A stretch of 64,000 nt of DNA, taken from NCBI RefSeq assembly GCF_020400655.1, contig NZ_JAINRC010000002.1, positions 496,001 through 560,000 of the forward strand, written 5' to 3'. Each line of letters starts with the position of its first letter. Position 1 is the stretch's first letter. Shown piece by piece: positions 36,821-48,407 of the stretch. A model generated the notes under the pieces. It had not been told where the DNA came from. It saw nothing but the letters and a program-made list of their open reading frames with translations, and did not search any database. The stretch comes from Streptomyces spinosus. GTDB lineage: Bacteria; Actinomycetota; Actinomycetes; Streptomycetales; Streptomycetaceae. A program made the position numbers and the translations under genes.

Positions 36821-36865
36821 TTACAAAACCTTTGCCCGTAAGATCCTATATAAACCTATATAAAG
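36821..36865 (+). promoter_or_regulatory. A+T-rich promoter region of the HtrA-type protease with a direct repeat
   Basis: CCTATATAAA occurs twice head to tail (36845-36854, 36855-36864). TTACAA (36821-36826) about 17 nt upstream may serve as -35 with a TATA stretch as -10. Such A+T content is rare in this window. The repeat may bind a stress regulator, by analogy to CssRS control of htrA genes; that link is inference. Confidence 0.5.
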
Positions 36866-36976
36866 ACAGCTGCCGGACCCACAGCCACCGCTTATGGTGC
36901 TCTGACGGCCCGTGGGAAAAGCTGACCGCAGACCAGTGCGACCGACGACACCAGGCGTGGATCGAGGAGAAGACCT

Positions 36977-38413
<1,437 letters not shown>

Positions 38414-38418
38414 GCCAC

Positions 38419-38433
38419 GGGGGCCGTGCCCCC
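38419..38433 (+). terminator. Terminator hairpin of the HtrA-type gene
   Basis: GGGGGC (38419-38424), loop CGT, GCCCCC (38428-38433), starting 6 nt after the stop codon. Confidence 0.55.
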
Positions 38434-38489
38434 ACACCCCGGCCCGCGCCCGGTACGCTGTACCCGCTCCGCCCCCGGCGGGCGAGCGA

Positions 38490-38576
38490 GGTGGGTTGCC
38501 CGAGCGGCCTAAGGGAACGGTCTTGAAAACCGTCGTGGCAGCGATGTCACCGTGGGTTCAAATCCCACACCCACCG
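38490..38576 (+). tRNA. tRNA-Ser (anticodon TGA)
   Basis: Acceptor stem GGTGGGT (38490-38496) pairs with ACCCACC (38569-38575), discriminator G at 38576. Anticodon stem ACGGT/ACCGT with loop CTTGAAA puts TGA at 38524-38526. The long variable arm (CGTGGCAGCGATGTCACCG region) is class II as in serine tRNAs. T arm GTGGG-TTCAAAT-CCCAC. The 3' CCA is not encoded. It reads UCN codons. A prim-pol gene lies just downstream on the other strand. Confidence 0.95.
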
Positions 38577-38585
38577 CACGCGAGA

Positions 38586-38619
38586 ACGGCCCCTGACCAG
38601 CACGTCGGTCGGGGGCCGT
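38586..38619 (+). terminator. Terminator after tRNA-Ser(TGA)
   Basis: ACGGCCCCTGACC (38586-38598) pairs with GGTCGGGGGCCGT (38607-38619) with one G-T pair; 8-nt loop; begins 10 nt after the tRNA. Confidence 0.7.
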
Positions 38620-38776
38620 CGTGCTGGGCGGGCAACCGGCGGTGACAGCCGGCGAGGAAACGGAGCCGCGCTCGGCTCGACGCGGCTCCGGCGCCGGCAT
38701 GGCGAGGGGTGATCCGCTACGGCCACCGAAGAAGCCACCCCCGGGGCTACCCAGCCCGGTCGTCGGCGTCCGGCCC

Positions 38777-39649
38777 TCACGGCCGGTGTCCCGTGAGCCT
38801 GGCCGCCGACGCGATCGTGGCGCGGGCCTCGCGTTCGGTCAGGCCGGTCTCGCGGGCGGCGGCCACGAGGGAGTCCGTCAGGGCGGGTCCGAGGCCGTTC
38901 TCGTAGGCGCGGCAGGCCGCCCAGAACAGGCGGGTGTTGCGCTGCCCCTCGTGCGCGGCGAGCACGAACTGGACCAGCCCCTGGCCGTGGCCGCCCATGG
39001 CCGGACGGGTGGGGTGCGGCGCGTGGGGCGGGGGGAGGAGGAGCCGCAGGAGGGACGGCGGGCAGGCGGCCGGGGCGAGGTCGGCCGTGCCGGGCACGGC
39101 CGTGTAGACGCCGTGGTCGGTGCGGGAGCCGGGGCCGACGAGGTAACCGCCGGCGCCCCGGATGTCTATGCCGGGGGCGAGCCGGCCGGCCGAGTTCGGT
39201 ACGACGGCGTCGGGCGGGCCGGTCAGCCAGAGGTGGCGGCCGCCGCTGGGGGTGCGGACGACGACCGTCTCCGGGATCGTGAACAGGTGGCGCAGGGCCA
39301 GTTCCCGCAGGGCGGCCGAGGAGTCCGTGCCGGGCTTGGTGTCCAGGTCGACGCCGATCAGGTGGTACGGGGGCAGCCCGCAGGCGATGCCGTAGCCGGT
39401 GGCCCGGGGTGCGGCGGCGAAGAGCTCGCGGATGCGGGAGGGGTCGCTGGAGGCGTCGTACACGCCGTGGCCGAAGCGGCCGCACTCGCCGTGGCAGGGC
39501 CGCCCCGCCGGGGCCGGGTCGTCGCGGTGCGGGGAGCGCAGGGCCGGGAGCTTCGTCCGGGACAGGGGGATCACGGCCAGTCCGCGTTCGGCGGCGGACA
39601 GGGCGTGCGCGAGGGCCAGCGTCGTGGCCTGCCGGTCGATGGTGGCCAT
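38777..39649 (-). CDS. Bifunctional DNA primase/polymerase (prim-pol) domain protein
   Basis: 290 residues. Prim-pol signs: AERGLAVIPLSRTKLPAL, zinc-type CHGECGRFGHGVYDASSDPSRI split by normal spacing, YGIACGLPPYHLIGVDLDTK with the catalytic DLD pair, and TPSGGRHLWLTGP. No helicase domain follows, so it is a stand-alone copy. ATG at 39649 was preferred; an ATG six codons upstream is possible. Such proteins are common in integrative elements of actinomycetes but also as chromosomal genes. Its place beside a tRNA is suggestive, yet no integrase is present. Confidence 0.82.
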   Translation of the reverse strand: MATIDRQATTLALAHALSAAERGLAVIPLSRTKLPALRSPHRDDPAPAGRPCHGECGRFGHGVYDASSDPSRIRELFAAAPRATGYGIACGLPPYHLIGVDLDTKPGTDSSAALRELALRHLFTIPETVVVRTPSGGRHLWLTGPPDAVVPNSAGRLAPGIDIRGAGGYLVGPGSRTDHGVYTAVPGTADLAPAACPPSLLRLLLPPPHAPHPTRPAMGGHGQGLVQFVLAAHEGQRNTRLFWAACRAYENGLGPALTDSLVAAARETGLTEREARATIASAARLTGHRP

Positions 39650-39916
39650 GCTTCCATGTTCGTACACGTGTTCGAAAATGGGAAGGCCGGGGTGGGGTGA
39701 CGCGCCGGTACCGGGTGGACGGGCTGGAAGGGTGCCGGAACGATTAATCCCTTGTGTCGCTTGAGGTATGGATAGGGCGCCACGCGTGATCTCGGGATGA
39801 AAAGTGGTGATGGGGGTTTATCGACTTGTCATCACGCTTGCGTGCGAATCGCGGCTTCCGGCATGGTTCGCCGCTGATCCGGTGGGCAACTCTGGAGGCG
39901 CGACGTCGCCCACTCG

Positions 39917-39944
39917 GTCGGGGCGGTCGGCCAACCGCCCCGAC
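39917..39944 (+). promoter_or_regulatory. Structured leader hairpin upstream of small secreted protein
   Basis: GTCGGGGCGGT (39917-39927), loop CGGCCA, ACCGCCCCGAC (39934-39944), a perfect 11-bp stem 65 nt before the ATG at 40009. It could stabilise or regulate the mRNA. The rest of the 359-bp gap (39650-40008) shows no gene. Confidence 0.4.
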
Positions 39945-40008
39945 GACAGCCGATGGTTCACGCGCTCGCGGCCCCAGGGCCGCGGAGTGCTTGATTCTGG
40001 AGGAACAC

Positions 40009-40320
40009 ATGGCAAGCATCCGTACCGCCCGCGTTCTCGCCGCCGTCTCCGCTCTCCCGCTCGCGGCCGTCCTCTTCGCCGGCGTCGCGGCGGCGGACAA
40101 CGGCGCCCTCGCGGACGACGGATCGAACTCGGGCGTGGCGGCGGTCCTCGGCAGCGGGGTCGGTGACGACAACAGCGGCAACTCGTCCACCACGAACCAG
40201 AACGCGGCCGGCTCCGGTGCCTCGAACCAGAGCAACACCGCCCAGGTCAACGGCTCCGCGTTCACGGCCATCCGGCAGGGCAACGACAACGTCCACGTCA
40301 ACTTCACCCGGCTCTGGTGA
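40009..40320 (+). CDS. Small secreted Asn/Ser/Gln-rich protein
   Basis: 103 residues: signal peptide MASIRTARVLAAVSALPLAA through about residue 29 (cleavage after VAAA), then about 74 mature residues with no Cys. The mature part is rich in Asn, Ser, Gly, Gln (NSGNSSTTNQNAAG, NQSNTAQVNGSAF, RQGNDNVHV), a composition and Q/N spacing that recall surface fibre proteins such as rodlins or curlins; no family can be assigned. GGAGG ends 6 nt before the ATG. The next gene is an ECF sigma factor 335 bp downstream. Confidence 0.72.
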   Translation: MASIRTARVLAAVSALPLAAVLFAGVAAADNGALADDGSNSGVAAVLGSGVGDDNSGNSSTTNQNAAGSGASNQSNTAQVNGSAFTAIRQGNDNVHVNFTRLW

Positions 40321-40655
40321 GCCGGGGGCGAGGGCCCTCGTGAGGAGGGCGCTCGCGGGGTGTGCTTCAGGGTCGCGACACGTCGGCGCGGCGGTGCTTC
40401 GGTGCCGCCGCGCCGGCGTGGGATCCGCGTGCCGGGGGCGGGCCGCATCCTGGTGACGGCCGGTGCCGGGGGGCGGCATCCGGGCTGGCCCCGACGGCTG
40501 AGGGCTGACCTCCTCAGGGTCGTACCCGCAGACGGTCCGCACCCGCACTCCACCTTCAGGAGGTGGCGACAGCCCCACCCCTACAACCTGAGGGGGACTC
40601 GCCTTCGGGACCTGCGGCCGATCCGCGCCGCGGGCCGCGCTCCTAGCGTGGAGCC

Positions 40656-41213
40656 ATGACCACACCCGTCTGCACCAGCGCCTCGGCCGCCGCCGTATCC
40701 GGGCGGCGGACGCCCGCCTACCCGTCGTTCGCTTCGTACGTGCGGGCCCGGCAGCCGGTCCTGCTGCGCACCGCGCGCTCGCTGACCGCGAACCCGAGCG
40801 ACGCCGAGGACCTGCTGCAGACCGCGCTCGCCAAGACCTACGTCGCCTGGGAGCGGATCGAGGACCAGCGGGCGCTCGACGGCTATGTGCGCCGGGCGCT
40901 GGTGAACACCCGGACCTCGCAGTGGCGCAAGCGCAGAGTGGACGAGTTCTCCTGCGACGAGCTGCCCGAGCCGGAGCCCCTGCCCGGCGGCGACGACCCC
41001 GCCGAACGGCAGGCGCTGCGCGACGCCATGTGGCGGGCGGTCCTGCGGCTGCCGGCCCGTCAGCGGGCGATGGTGGTCCTGCGGTACTACGAGGACCTCA
41101 GCGAGGCCCAGACCGCCGAGGTGCTCGGCGTGTCGGTGGGCACGGTGAAGTCGGCGGTGTCCCGCGCGCTGGGCAAGCTGCGCGAGGACCCCGAACTGGA
41201 GCTGGCCCGCTAG
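40656..41213 (+). CDS. SigE-family ECF RNA polymerase sigma factor
   Basis: 185 residues. Region 2 lies in ARSLTANPSDAEDLLQTALAKTYVAWERI, and region 4 in LPARQRAMVVLRYYEDLSEAQTAEVLGVSVGTVKSAVSRAL with its helix-turn-helix. The N-terminal FASYVRARQPVLLRTA is typical of the actinomycete SigE-family group. No anti-sigma gene adjoins. TAGCGT (40644-40649) ends 6 nt before the ATG, so the mRNA is probably leaderless. The 335-bp gap before it has no other gene; its target promoter is not identifiable. Confidence 0.9.
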   Translation: MTTPVCTSASAAAVSGRRTPAYPSFASYVRARQPVLLRTARSLTANPSDAEDLLQTALAKTYVAWERIEDQRALDGYVRRALVNTRTSQWRKRRVDEFSCDELPEPEPLPGGDDPAERQALRDAMWRAVLRLPARQRAMVVLRYYEDLSEAQTAEVLGVSVGTVKSAVSRALGKLREDPELELAR

Positions 41214-41321
41214 CCGGGCCCCGGGCGACCCGGAACGGGGGCCGGGCTCCTCCGCCCCGCCGGCCGCGCCCCTTCGCCCCCGGCCGGGATTTTCCTCCCC
41301 TCAGTGACACACCCCCTAGTG

Positions 41322-41339
41322 ACATACCGCGCGGTATGT
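41322..41339. promoter_or_regulatory. Perfect 18-bp palindrome upstream of acyl-CoA synthetase
   Basis: ACATACCGCGCGGTATGT is perfectly symmetric and lies 60 bp before the start at 41399. Size and symmetry fit a TetR-family operator, such as those of acyl-CoA-responsive repressors. No TetR gene adjoins, so the repressor would act in trans. Confidence 0.65.
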
Positions 41340-41398
41340 GCGCAGAATCAGCGCACCCCCCTACTACCGCGTAGGCAATGTCGCCCGGGAGGAACGCC

Positions 41399-43054
<1,656 letters not shown>

Positions 43055-43061
43055 AGAACCC

Positions 43062-43097
43062 CCGCGGGCCGCCCCCTCGGAAGGAGGCAGCCCGCGG
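43062..43097. terminator. Bidirectional terminator between convergent genes
   Basis: CCGCGGGC (43062-43069) pairs with GCCCGCGG (43090-43097); the 20-nt interior can pair further. It lies in the 66 bp between convergent genes ending at 43054 and 43121. Confidence 0.6.
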
Positions 43098-43120
43098 ACC
43101 GCTTGCCGGAAACAGGCGCG

Positions 43121-46100
43121 CTAGTTGGTGCCAATACGGGCCAGCAGGTCCACGATCCGCGACTGCACCTCACCGCTGGTCGACCGCTCGGCGAGGAACA
43201 GCACGGTCTCGCCGGAGGCCAGCCGGGGCAGGTCCGCCGGGTCGACGGCGGCGGTGTAGACGACCAGCGGGGTGCGGTTCAGCTGCCCGTGCGCCCGCAG
43301 CCAGTCCACGATCCCCGCCCGCCGGCGGTGCACCTGCATCAGGTCCATCACCACCAGGTTCGGCCGGAACTGCCCCGCCAGCGTCACCGCGTCGTTGTCG
43401 TTCGCGGCCCGCGCCACCTGCATCCCGCGCCGCTCCAGCGTCGCCGTCAGCGCGAGCGCGATCTCCGCGTGCTCCTCGATGAGCAGCACCCGCGGCGGAT
43501 GCTGCTCACTGTCCCGGGGAGCCAGGGCCTTCAGCAGCACGGCGGGGTCGGCGCCGTACGCCGCCTCGCGCGTCGCCTGCCCGAGCCCGGCCGTGACCAG
43601 CACCGGGACCTCGGCGGCCACGGCCGCCTGCCGCAGCGACTGCAACGCCGTCCGCGTGATCGGACCGGTCAGCGGGTCCACGAACAGCGCTGCGGGGAAG
43701 GCCGCGATCTGGGCGTCGACCTCCTCGCGCGAGTGCACGATCACCGGCCGGTAGCCACGGTCGCTCAGCGCCTGCTGGGTCGTCACGTCCGGCGCGGGCC
43801 ACACCAGCAGCCGGCGCGGGTTGTCCAGCGGCTCCGGGGGCAGCTCGTCGTCCAGCGGCTGCGGACGCGGGGTGTCCGCCACCTCCACGGCCCCACCCGG
43901 GCCGTCCAGCGGCTCCGGCCCCTCGGCGGCGTCGGGCCCCGGGGCACCTATGGCGTACGACCGACCGCCCCCCTCGGTGCCCTGCGCCGGCCGCGCCTGC
44001 CCGCCGAGCGAGGACTGCGGCACGGGCGCCGGGGCGGTGGGCGAGGGGTGTGCCGGGGACGGCTGACCGGCGAGCGGGTTCTGTCCGCCGAGTGACGGCT
44101 GCCCGGCCGGAGCGGGGTGCGCGGGCGCGGGTTCGGCGGCCGGGTGCGGCCGGGCCGCCTGGTCCTGCTGCTCCTGGCCGGCGGGGGCCGGGTCGGGGCG
44201 CGTGCCCAGCTTGCGCCGTCGGCCCGAACCGCCCGGCGCGTGCGGCGGCGGGGTCGCCGTCGGCTGCTGTACCTGAGCGGCCTGCCGCGCGAACGGCACG
44301 CCCTGCCCGAGCGTACGGACGCTGATCGCCCGCCCCTGCGTCGAGTCCGGGTCGACGGGGCCGCCACCGGCGGCTTCGGCGGGCAGCGGCATCGCGACCC
44401 GCTGCGGCCGGCCACCGGCCGGGGCACCGGGGACGGGGACCCCGCCGCCGGAGGTGTCCCCGGAGCCGGGCCACTGCTGCGGGACGCCGGCGGCGGGGGT
44501 GCCCGCAGCCGGACCGGTGACCCCCGCACCGGAGGTGTCCGCGGAGCCCGGCCACTGCTGCGGGACACCGGGCGGCACAGGGGCGGCCGGGGCTCCCTGC
44601 GCCCCGGCGGGCACCTGACCGGTGCCGGCCTCGGCGGGCAGCGCCCCCGGGGACGCCACGGGGGTACCGGCGGCCGGGACGCCCGGCTGGGCGGGAGTGA
44701 GGTGAGGGGCGGTGCCCTGGGCCTGCGGGGCATGGCCGGGCACGCCCTGGACCGGCATGCCGTGGGCGGGCGTGGCCGCGGCGGGCGCGGGGTGGCCCGG
44801 CGCTCCCGGGGCCGGTGCGGCGGCACCGGGCCGGGCGCCCGGGCCCGCGGGCACGGCACCCTGCGCCTGGGCGGGGGGACCGGCCTGGACGGGGCCGCCC
44901 TGCGCCGGGACGCTGTGCGCCGGGGTCCCCTGACCGGGGGCCGGCGGCACGGCCGTACTCTGCGGGACCTGGCCGGGAGCGGCCGGTGCCGGAAGGGGCT
45001 GCGGCGGGGCCTGTCCGGGCGCGGAGGCCACCGCCCGGGCGGCCTCGGCGGGCTGAGCCACGGCCCGGCGGCGCCGCCCGGTCGGGGCGGTGGTGGGATG
45101 CGGCTGCGGCGGAGTGTGGTCCTCGGCCTGGTCGAGCGGTACGGCGTCGTGCCGGCCGTCGTCGCCGGCGATGCCCTGCGCGGACACCGGCATCTGGGCG
45201 GGGACCCGCACCTGACCGGGCAACGGCCCGGCACCGGCCACCGGACCGGCGACGCCGGGCCCACCGGCGGCGGGACCCGCACCGGGGGCGGCCGGGGCGA
45301 CGGCGCCCGGAGCCACGGGCGCGGCGGTGCCGGCGCCCGGGCCTGCGGGCGCGCCGGCACCCGGGGGGACGGGGGTCGCGCCGGCGGGAGCCACCGGGCC
45401 ACCGGGGGCAACGGGGGTGCCGGGCGCAACGGGAGTACCGGGAGCCACCGGGCCACCGGGCGCAACGGAGGTACCAGGAGCCACCGGAGCACCGGCGGGG
45501 ACACCGGCCTGCGGGCCGGCAGGCGCGACGGCACCCGGGACGACGGGAACTGCGGTACCCGGAGCCACTTGACCCCCGGCACCCGGAGGCACGGGGGCGC
45601 CCGTACCAGGAGCCACCTGACCGCCGGCCCCGGCCGCACCGGCACCCGGGCCCGCGGCCGTGCCGCCATCCGGCGGCACCGGCACGGCCGGGCCCGGACC
45701 CGTGCCGGTACCCGCGCCCGTACCCATGGCATCGGTCGCATCACCCTCCGGGCCCGGACCGTCCGGGGACCGGTCCGCTTCGGCCGGCGGCAGGGCGAAG
45801 ACCGTGCGCGCGCCGCCCGCCTCCTGCGCCGCGGCCCGCTCCGCCGCCGCGGCCAGCGCCCGTCGGCGCCGTCCCGTCGGCTGCGCGCCCTCGGCCGGAA
45901 CCGCGTCACCGCCCTGCGCCGGCACCACGGAGGCACCCTCGGCCGGCACCGCCCGCGCACCCGGCTCGCCGCCCGCCGCCGGAAGCGCCGGGGGCAGCGC
46001 GGCCTGCGGGGCACCGGAGTCGCGGCGGGCACGCCGGCCGGCCGGCACGGGCACGCCCTGCGGCGGCACGGTGCCACCGAGTCCCGTACCCGAGGCGGCG

Positions 46101-48181
46101 GCTCCCGCGCCCTGCTCGGCGGAGGTCACCACGGACCCCTCGGACACGCCCTCGGCGTCGCCCGCACCGGCACCGGCGTCACCCGCCGGCCGGCCGCGGC
46201 GGCGTCCGGTCCCACCGGACGCGCCCTCCGCGCCCTCGGCCGGGACCACGGCGCCCTCCTCGGCCGGCGCGGCGGCACGCCGCCGGCGCCGTCCGGTCGG
46301 CGCTGGCGCCTCCGGGTCACCGGCGTCACCCGCGCCGGCCATGTCACTGTCCAGGAACGCGTCCGTGGAGGCCCGCCGGGCCCGCCGCCGGCCCCCGGCG
46401 GGACCCTGCCCGGCCGCACCGGCGTCGTCCGTGCCGTCCTCACCGTCGTCGGGCACCCGCACCGCGACCGGCGCCCCGGGGACGCCGGCAGCCGTCGTCG
46501 TCCCTGCCGCGACCGCGCCCGCCCCGCCACCGAGCGGTACTTCGAGCACGTACGCGCTGCCGCTCATGCCCGGCACCTCGTGCGTTTGGAGCACGCCGCC
46601 GTGGGCCCGCACGATCCCGCGCACGATCGGTTCGTGCACCGGGTCCCCGCCGGCGTACGGGCCGCGCACCTCGATCCGCGCGACCTCGCCGCGCTGCGCG
46701 GCGGCCACGACGACGGTGTTGTCCAGGTAACCGCCCGCCGAGACGGGCGTGTTGCCGGTGGCGTCGACCCCGGCGACGTCCGCGACCAGGTGCGCCAGCG
46801 CGGTGGCGAGCCGCTGCGGGTCGACCTCGGCCTCGATGGGCGGCGCGTGGACGGCGAACTGCACGCGTCCCGGTCCGATCAGCTCGACGGCGCCGTCGAC
46901 ACCGGCGGCGACGACGGCGTCCAGCATCACCTTCGTACGGGTGATGTCCTCGCTGCCGGCGTCCAGCCGCTGATAGCCGAGGACGTTGTCGATGAGGGTC
47001 GTGATCCGCGAGTACCCGGCGGAGAGGTGGTGCAGCACCTGGTTGGCCTCGGGCCACAGCTGCCCGGCGTCGTCGGCGGCGAGCGCGGACAGCTCGCGGC
47101 GCAGCTCGTCCAGGGGTCCGCGCAGCGACTGCCCGAGCAGTGTGAGCAGCTGTTCGTGCCGCCCGGCGAGGGCTTCGTACCGGTCCTTCTCCCGCTCGGC
47201 GAGCGCCGCGTACCGCTCCTCGCCCGCCGCCAGCTCCTCGGTGTGCTTCTCGCGCAGCTCCTCGACCTCGGTGACGTGCTGCTGGCGCAGCGCGGTCAGG
47301 TCGGAGGCGTGTTCCTCGGAGAGCCGTTCCAGCTCCTCGGCGTGCGCCTTCTCCAGCGCGGCCTTCTCCTCCACCAGGGCGTCGTACGGCCGCCGGTCGG
47401 TGAAGGTCATCACGGCGCCGACGAGCTGGTCGCCGTCGCGCACCGGCGCGGTCGTCAGGTCGACCGGCACCTTCTTGTCGCCCTTGGACCACAGCACCTG
47501 CCCCCGCACCCGGTGCTTGCGCCCGGAGCGCAGGGTGTCGGCGAGCGGCGACTCGTCGTACGGGAAGGGCGAGCCGTCGCCGCGGGAGTGCAGCACCAGC
47601 GTGTGCAGCTCCTTGCCGCCCAGCTCACCGGCCCGGTACCCCAGTATCTGGGCGGCGGCCGGGTTGACGAGCACGATCCGTCCGTCGGTGTCGGTGCCCA
47701 CGACACCTTCCGCCGCCGCCCGCAGGATCATCTCGGTCTGCCGCTGCGACCGGGCCAGCTCGGCCTCGGTGTCCACGGTCCCGGACAGGTCCCGGACCAC
47801 GATCATCAGCAGCTCGTCGCCGGTGTAGCCGTAACCGTCGTACGCCTGCTGCCCGTTCTCCAGGTTCGCGCTGGTGACCTCGACCGGGAACTCGGCCCCG
47901 TCGGTCCGCCGCGCGACCATCCGGGTCGGTTTGGTCCGTCCCGTGGGATCCATGTGATCGGGCCGCCGCATGGAGCCCGGGATGAGCCGGGAGTCGAACT
48001 CGGGCAGCAGATCGAGCAGCCCGCGCCCCACGAGAGCCGTACCGGGCGTCTCGAAGGCCTCCAGCGCGATGGTGTTGGCGTTGACGACGGTTCCGTTGGC
48101 GTTGACCAGGACCAACGCGTCCGGCAGCGCGTCGAGTATGGCTGCGAGGCGAGCAGCGCCTCGGGATGGCCTGCTGCTCAC
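43121..48181 (-). CDS. Giant OsaA-like hybrid histidine-kinase-related protein without visible phosphoacceptor His
   Basis: 1686 residues. Order: PAS (about 10-130), PAS (150-270), coiled coil (272-345), DHp-like helices (345-420), degenerate HATPase (430-547), about 900 residues of Pro/Ala/Gly/Val low complexity (548-1450), a receiver-like segment (about 1455-1555) and a receiver (1564-1686) with Asp1613 in VVMDLMQ. The usual SHELRTPL motif is replaced by GQSLRGPLDEL, lacking His, and the ATPase N box is poor. The receiver also lacks the usual Lys. It resembles OsaA, the osmotic-stress kinase of S. coelicolor, in domain order. GTG at 48181 has GGGAGGAAGG upstream. No response-regulator gene adjoins. 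Confidence 0.82.
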   Translation of the reverse strand: MSSRPSRGAARLAAILDALPDALVLVNANGTVVNANTIALEAFETPGTALVGRGLLDLLPEFDSRLIPGSMRRPDHMDPTGRTKPTRMVARRTDGAEFPVEVTSANLENGQQAYDGYGYTGDELLMIVVRDLSGTVDTEAELARSQRQTEMILRAAAEGVVGTDTDGRIVLVNPAAAQILGYRAGELGGKELHTLVLHSRGDGSPFPYDESPLADTLRSGRKHRVRGQVLWSKGDKKVPVDLTTAPVRDGDQLVGAVMTFTDRRPYDALVEEKAALEKAHAEELERLSEEHASDLTALRQQHVTEVEELREKHTEELAAGEERYAALAEREKDRYEALAGRHEQLLTLLGQSLRGPLDELRRELSALAADDAGQLWPEANQVLHHLSAGYSRITTLIDNVLGYQRLDAGSEDITRTKVMLDAVVAAGVDGAVELIGPGRVQFAVHAPPIEAEVDPQRLATALAHLVADVAGVDATGNTPVSAGGYLDNTVVVAAAQRGEVARIEVRGPYAGGDPVHEPIVRGIVRAHGGVLQTHEVPGMSGSAYVLEVPLGGGAGAVAAGTTTAAGVPGAPVAVRVPDDGEDGTDDAGAAGQGPAGGRRRARRASTDAFLDSDMAGAGDAGDPEAPAPTGRRRRRAAAPAEEGAVVPAEGAEGASGGTGRRRGRPAGDAGAGAGDAEGVSEGSVVTSAEQGAGAAASGTGLGGTVPPQGVPVPAGRRARRDSGAPQAALPPALPAAGGEPGARAVPAEGASVVPAQGGDAVPAEGAQPTGRRRRALAAAAERAAAQEAGGARTVFALPPAEADRSPDGPGPEGDATDAMGTGAGTGTGPGPAVPVPPDGGTAAGPGAGAAGAGGQVAPGTGAPVPPGAGGQVAPGTAVPVVPGAVAPAGPQAGVPAGAPVAPGTSVAPGGPVAPGTPVAPGTPVAPGGPVAPAGATPVPPGAGAPAGPGAGTAAPVAPGAVAPAAPGAGPAAGGPGVAGPVAGAGPLPGQVRVPAQMPVSAQGIAGDDGRHDAVPLDQAEDHTPPQPHPTTAPTGRRRRAVAQPAEAARAVASAPGQAPPQPLPAPAAPGQVPQSTAVPPAPGQGTPAHSVPAQGGPVQAGPPAQAQGAVPAGPGARPGAAAPAPGAPGHPAPAAATPAHGMPVQGVPGHAPQAQGTAPHLTPAQPGVPAAGTPVASPGALPAEAGTGQVPAGAQGAPAAPVPPGVPQQWPGSADTSGAGVTGPAAGTPAAGVPQQWPGSGDTSGGGVPVPGAPAGGRPQRVAMPLPAEAAGGGPVDPDSTQGRAISVRTLGQGVPFARQAAQVQQPTATPPPHAPGGSGRRRKLGTRPDPAPAGQEQQDQAARPHPAAEPAPAHPAPAGQPSLGGQNPLAGQPSPAHPSPTAPAPVPQSSLGGQARPAQGTEGGGRSYAIGAPGPDAAEGPEPLDGPGGAVEVADTPRPQPLDDELPPEPLDNPRRLLVWPAPDVTTQQALSDRGYRPVIVHSREEVDAQIAAFPAALFVDPLTGPITRTALQSLRQAAVAAEVPVLVTAGLGQATREAAYGADPAVLLKALAPRDSEQHPPRVLLIEEHAEIALALTATLERRGMQVARAANDNDAVTLAGQFRPNLVVMDLMQVHRRRAGIVDWLRAHGQLNRTPLVVYTAAVDPADLPRLASGETVLFLAERSTSGEVQSRIVDLLARIGTN
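45385..45505. repeat. 18-bp tandem repeats coding a six-residue VAPGxP motif
   Basis: Within the kinase linker, six or so imperfect 18-bp units encode VAPGTS, VAPGGP, VAPGTP, VAPGTP, VAPGGP and VAPAGA in a row. Such runs expand and shrink by slippage, so linker length probably varies between strains. Confidence 0.7.
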
Positions 48182-48407
48182 GAGACGCCTTCCTCCCTGT
48201 TACCGCACCTTGCCGACCGCTCGGGCCATCTTGCCAACCGGCCCGCGACGTGTCACGCGAGGGAGTCTAAGGGCACGGGTCCCGCCCGCGGCGCCGGATG
48301 AGAGGGAGGTCCCACGAGGAAGTGACGGCGAACGCGTGACCGTATGCGCCGGCTCCCCGACTCCTCCCCGGGACCTTTACGGAACCGATGCGTCCGTCCA
48401 CCGCCCG

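Noticed and set aside
38509..38700. Reverse-strand frame containing VGFEPTVTSLPRRFS
   Set aside because: Antisense of tRNA-Ser(TGA), not a protein gene.
45385..45505. Regularly spaced short repeats considered as a CRISPR array
   Set aside because: Units are contiguous, imperfect, in frame and encode VAPGxP; there are no unique spacers and no cas genes.
44117..48301. Very long forward-strand open frame opposite the hybrid kinase
   Set aside because: Arg/Gly/His-rich composition with no domains; an antisense frame kept open by G+C bias. The reverse-strand frame has PAS and receiver domains.
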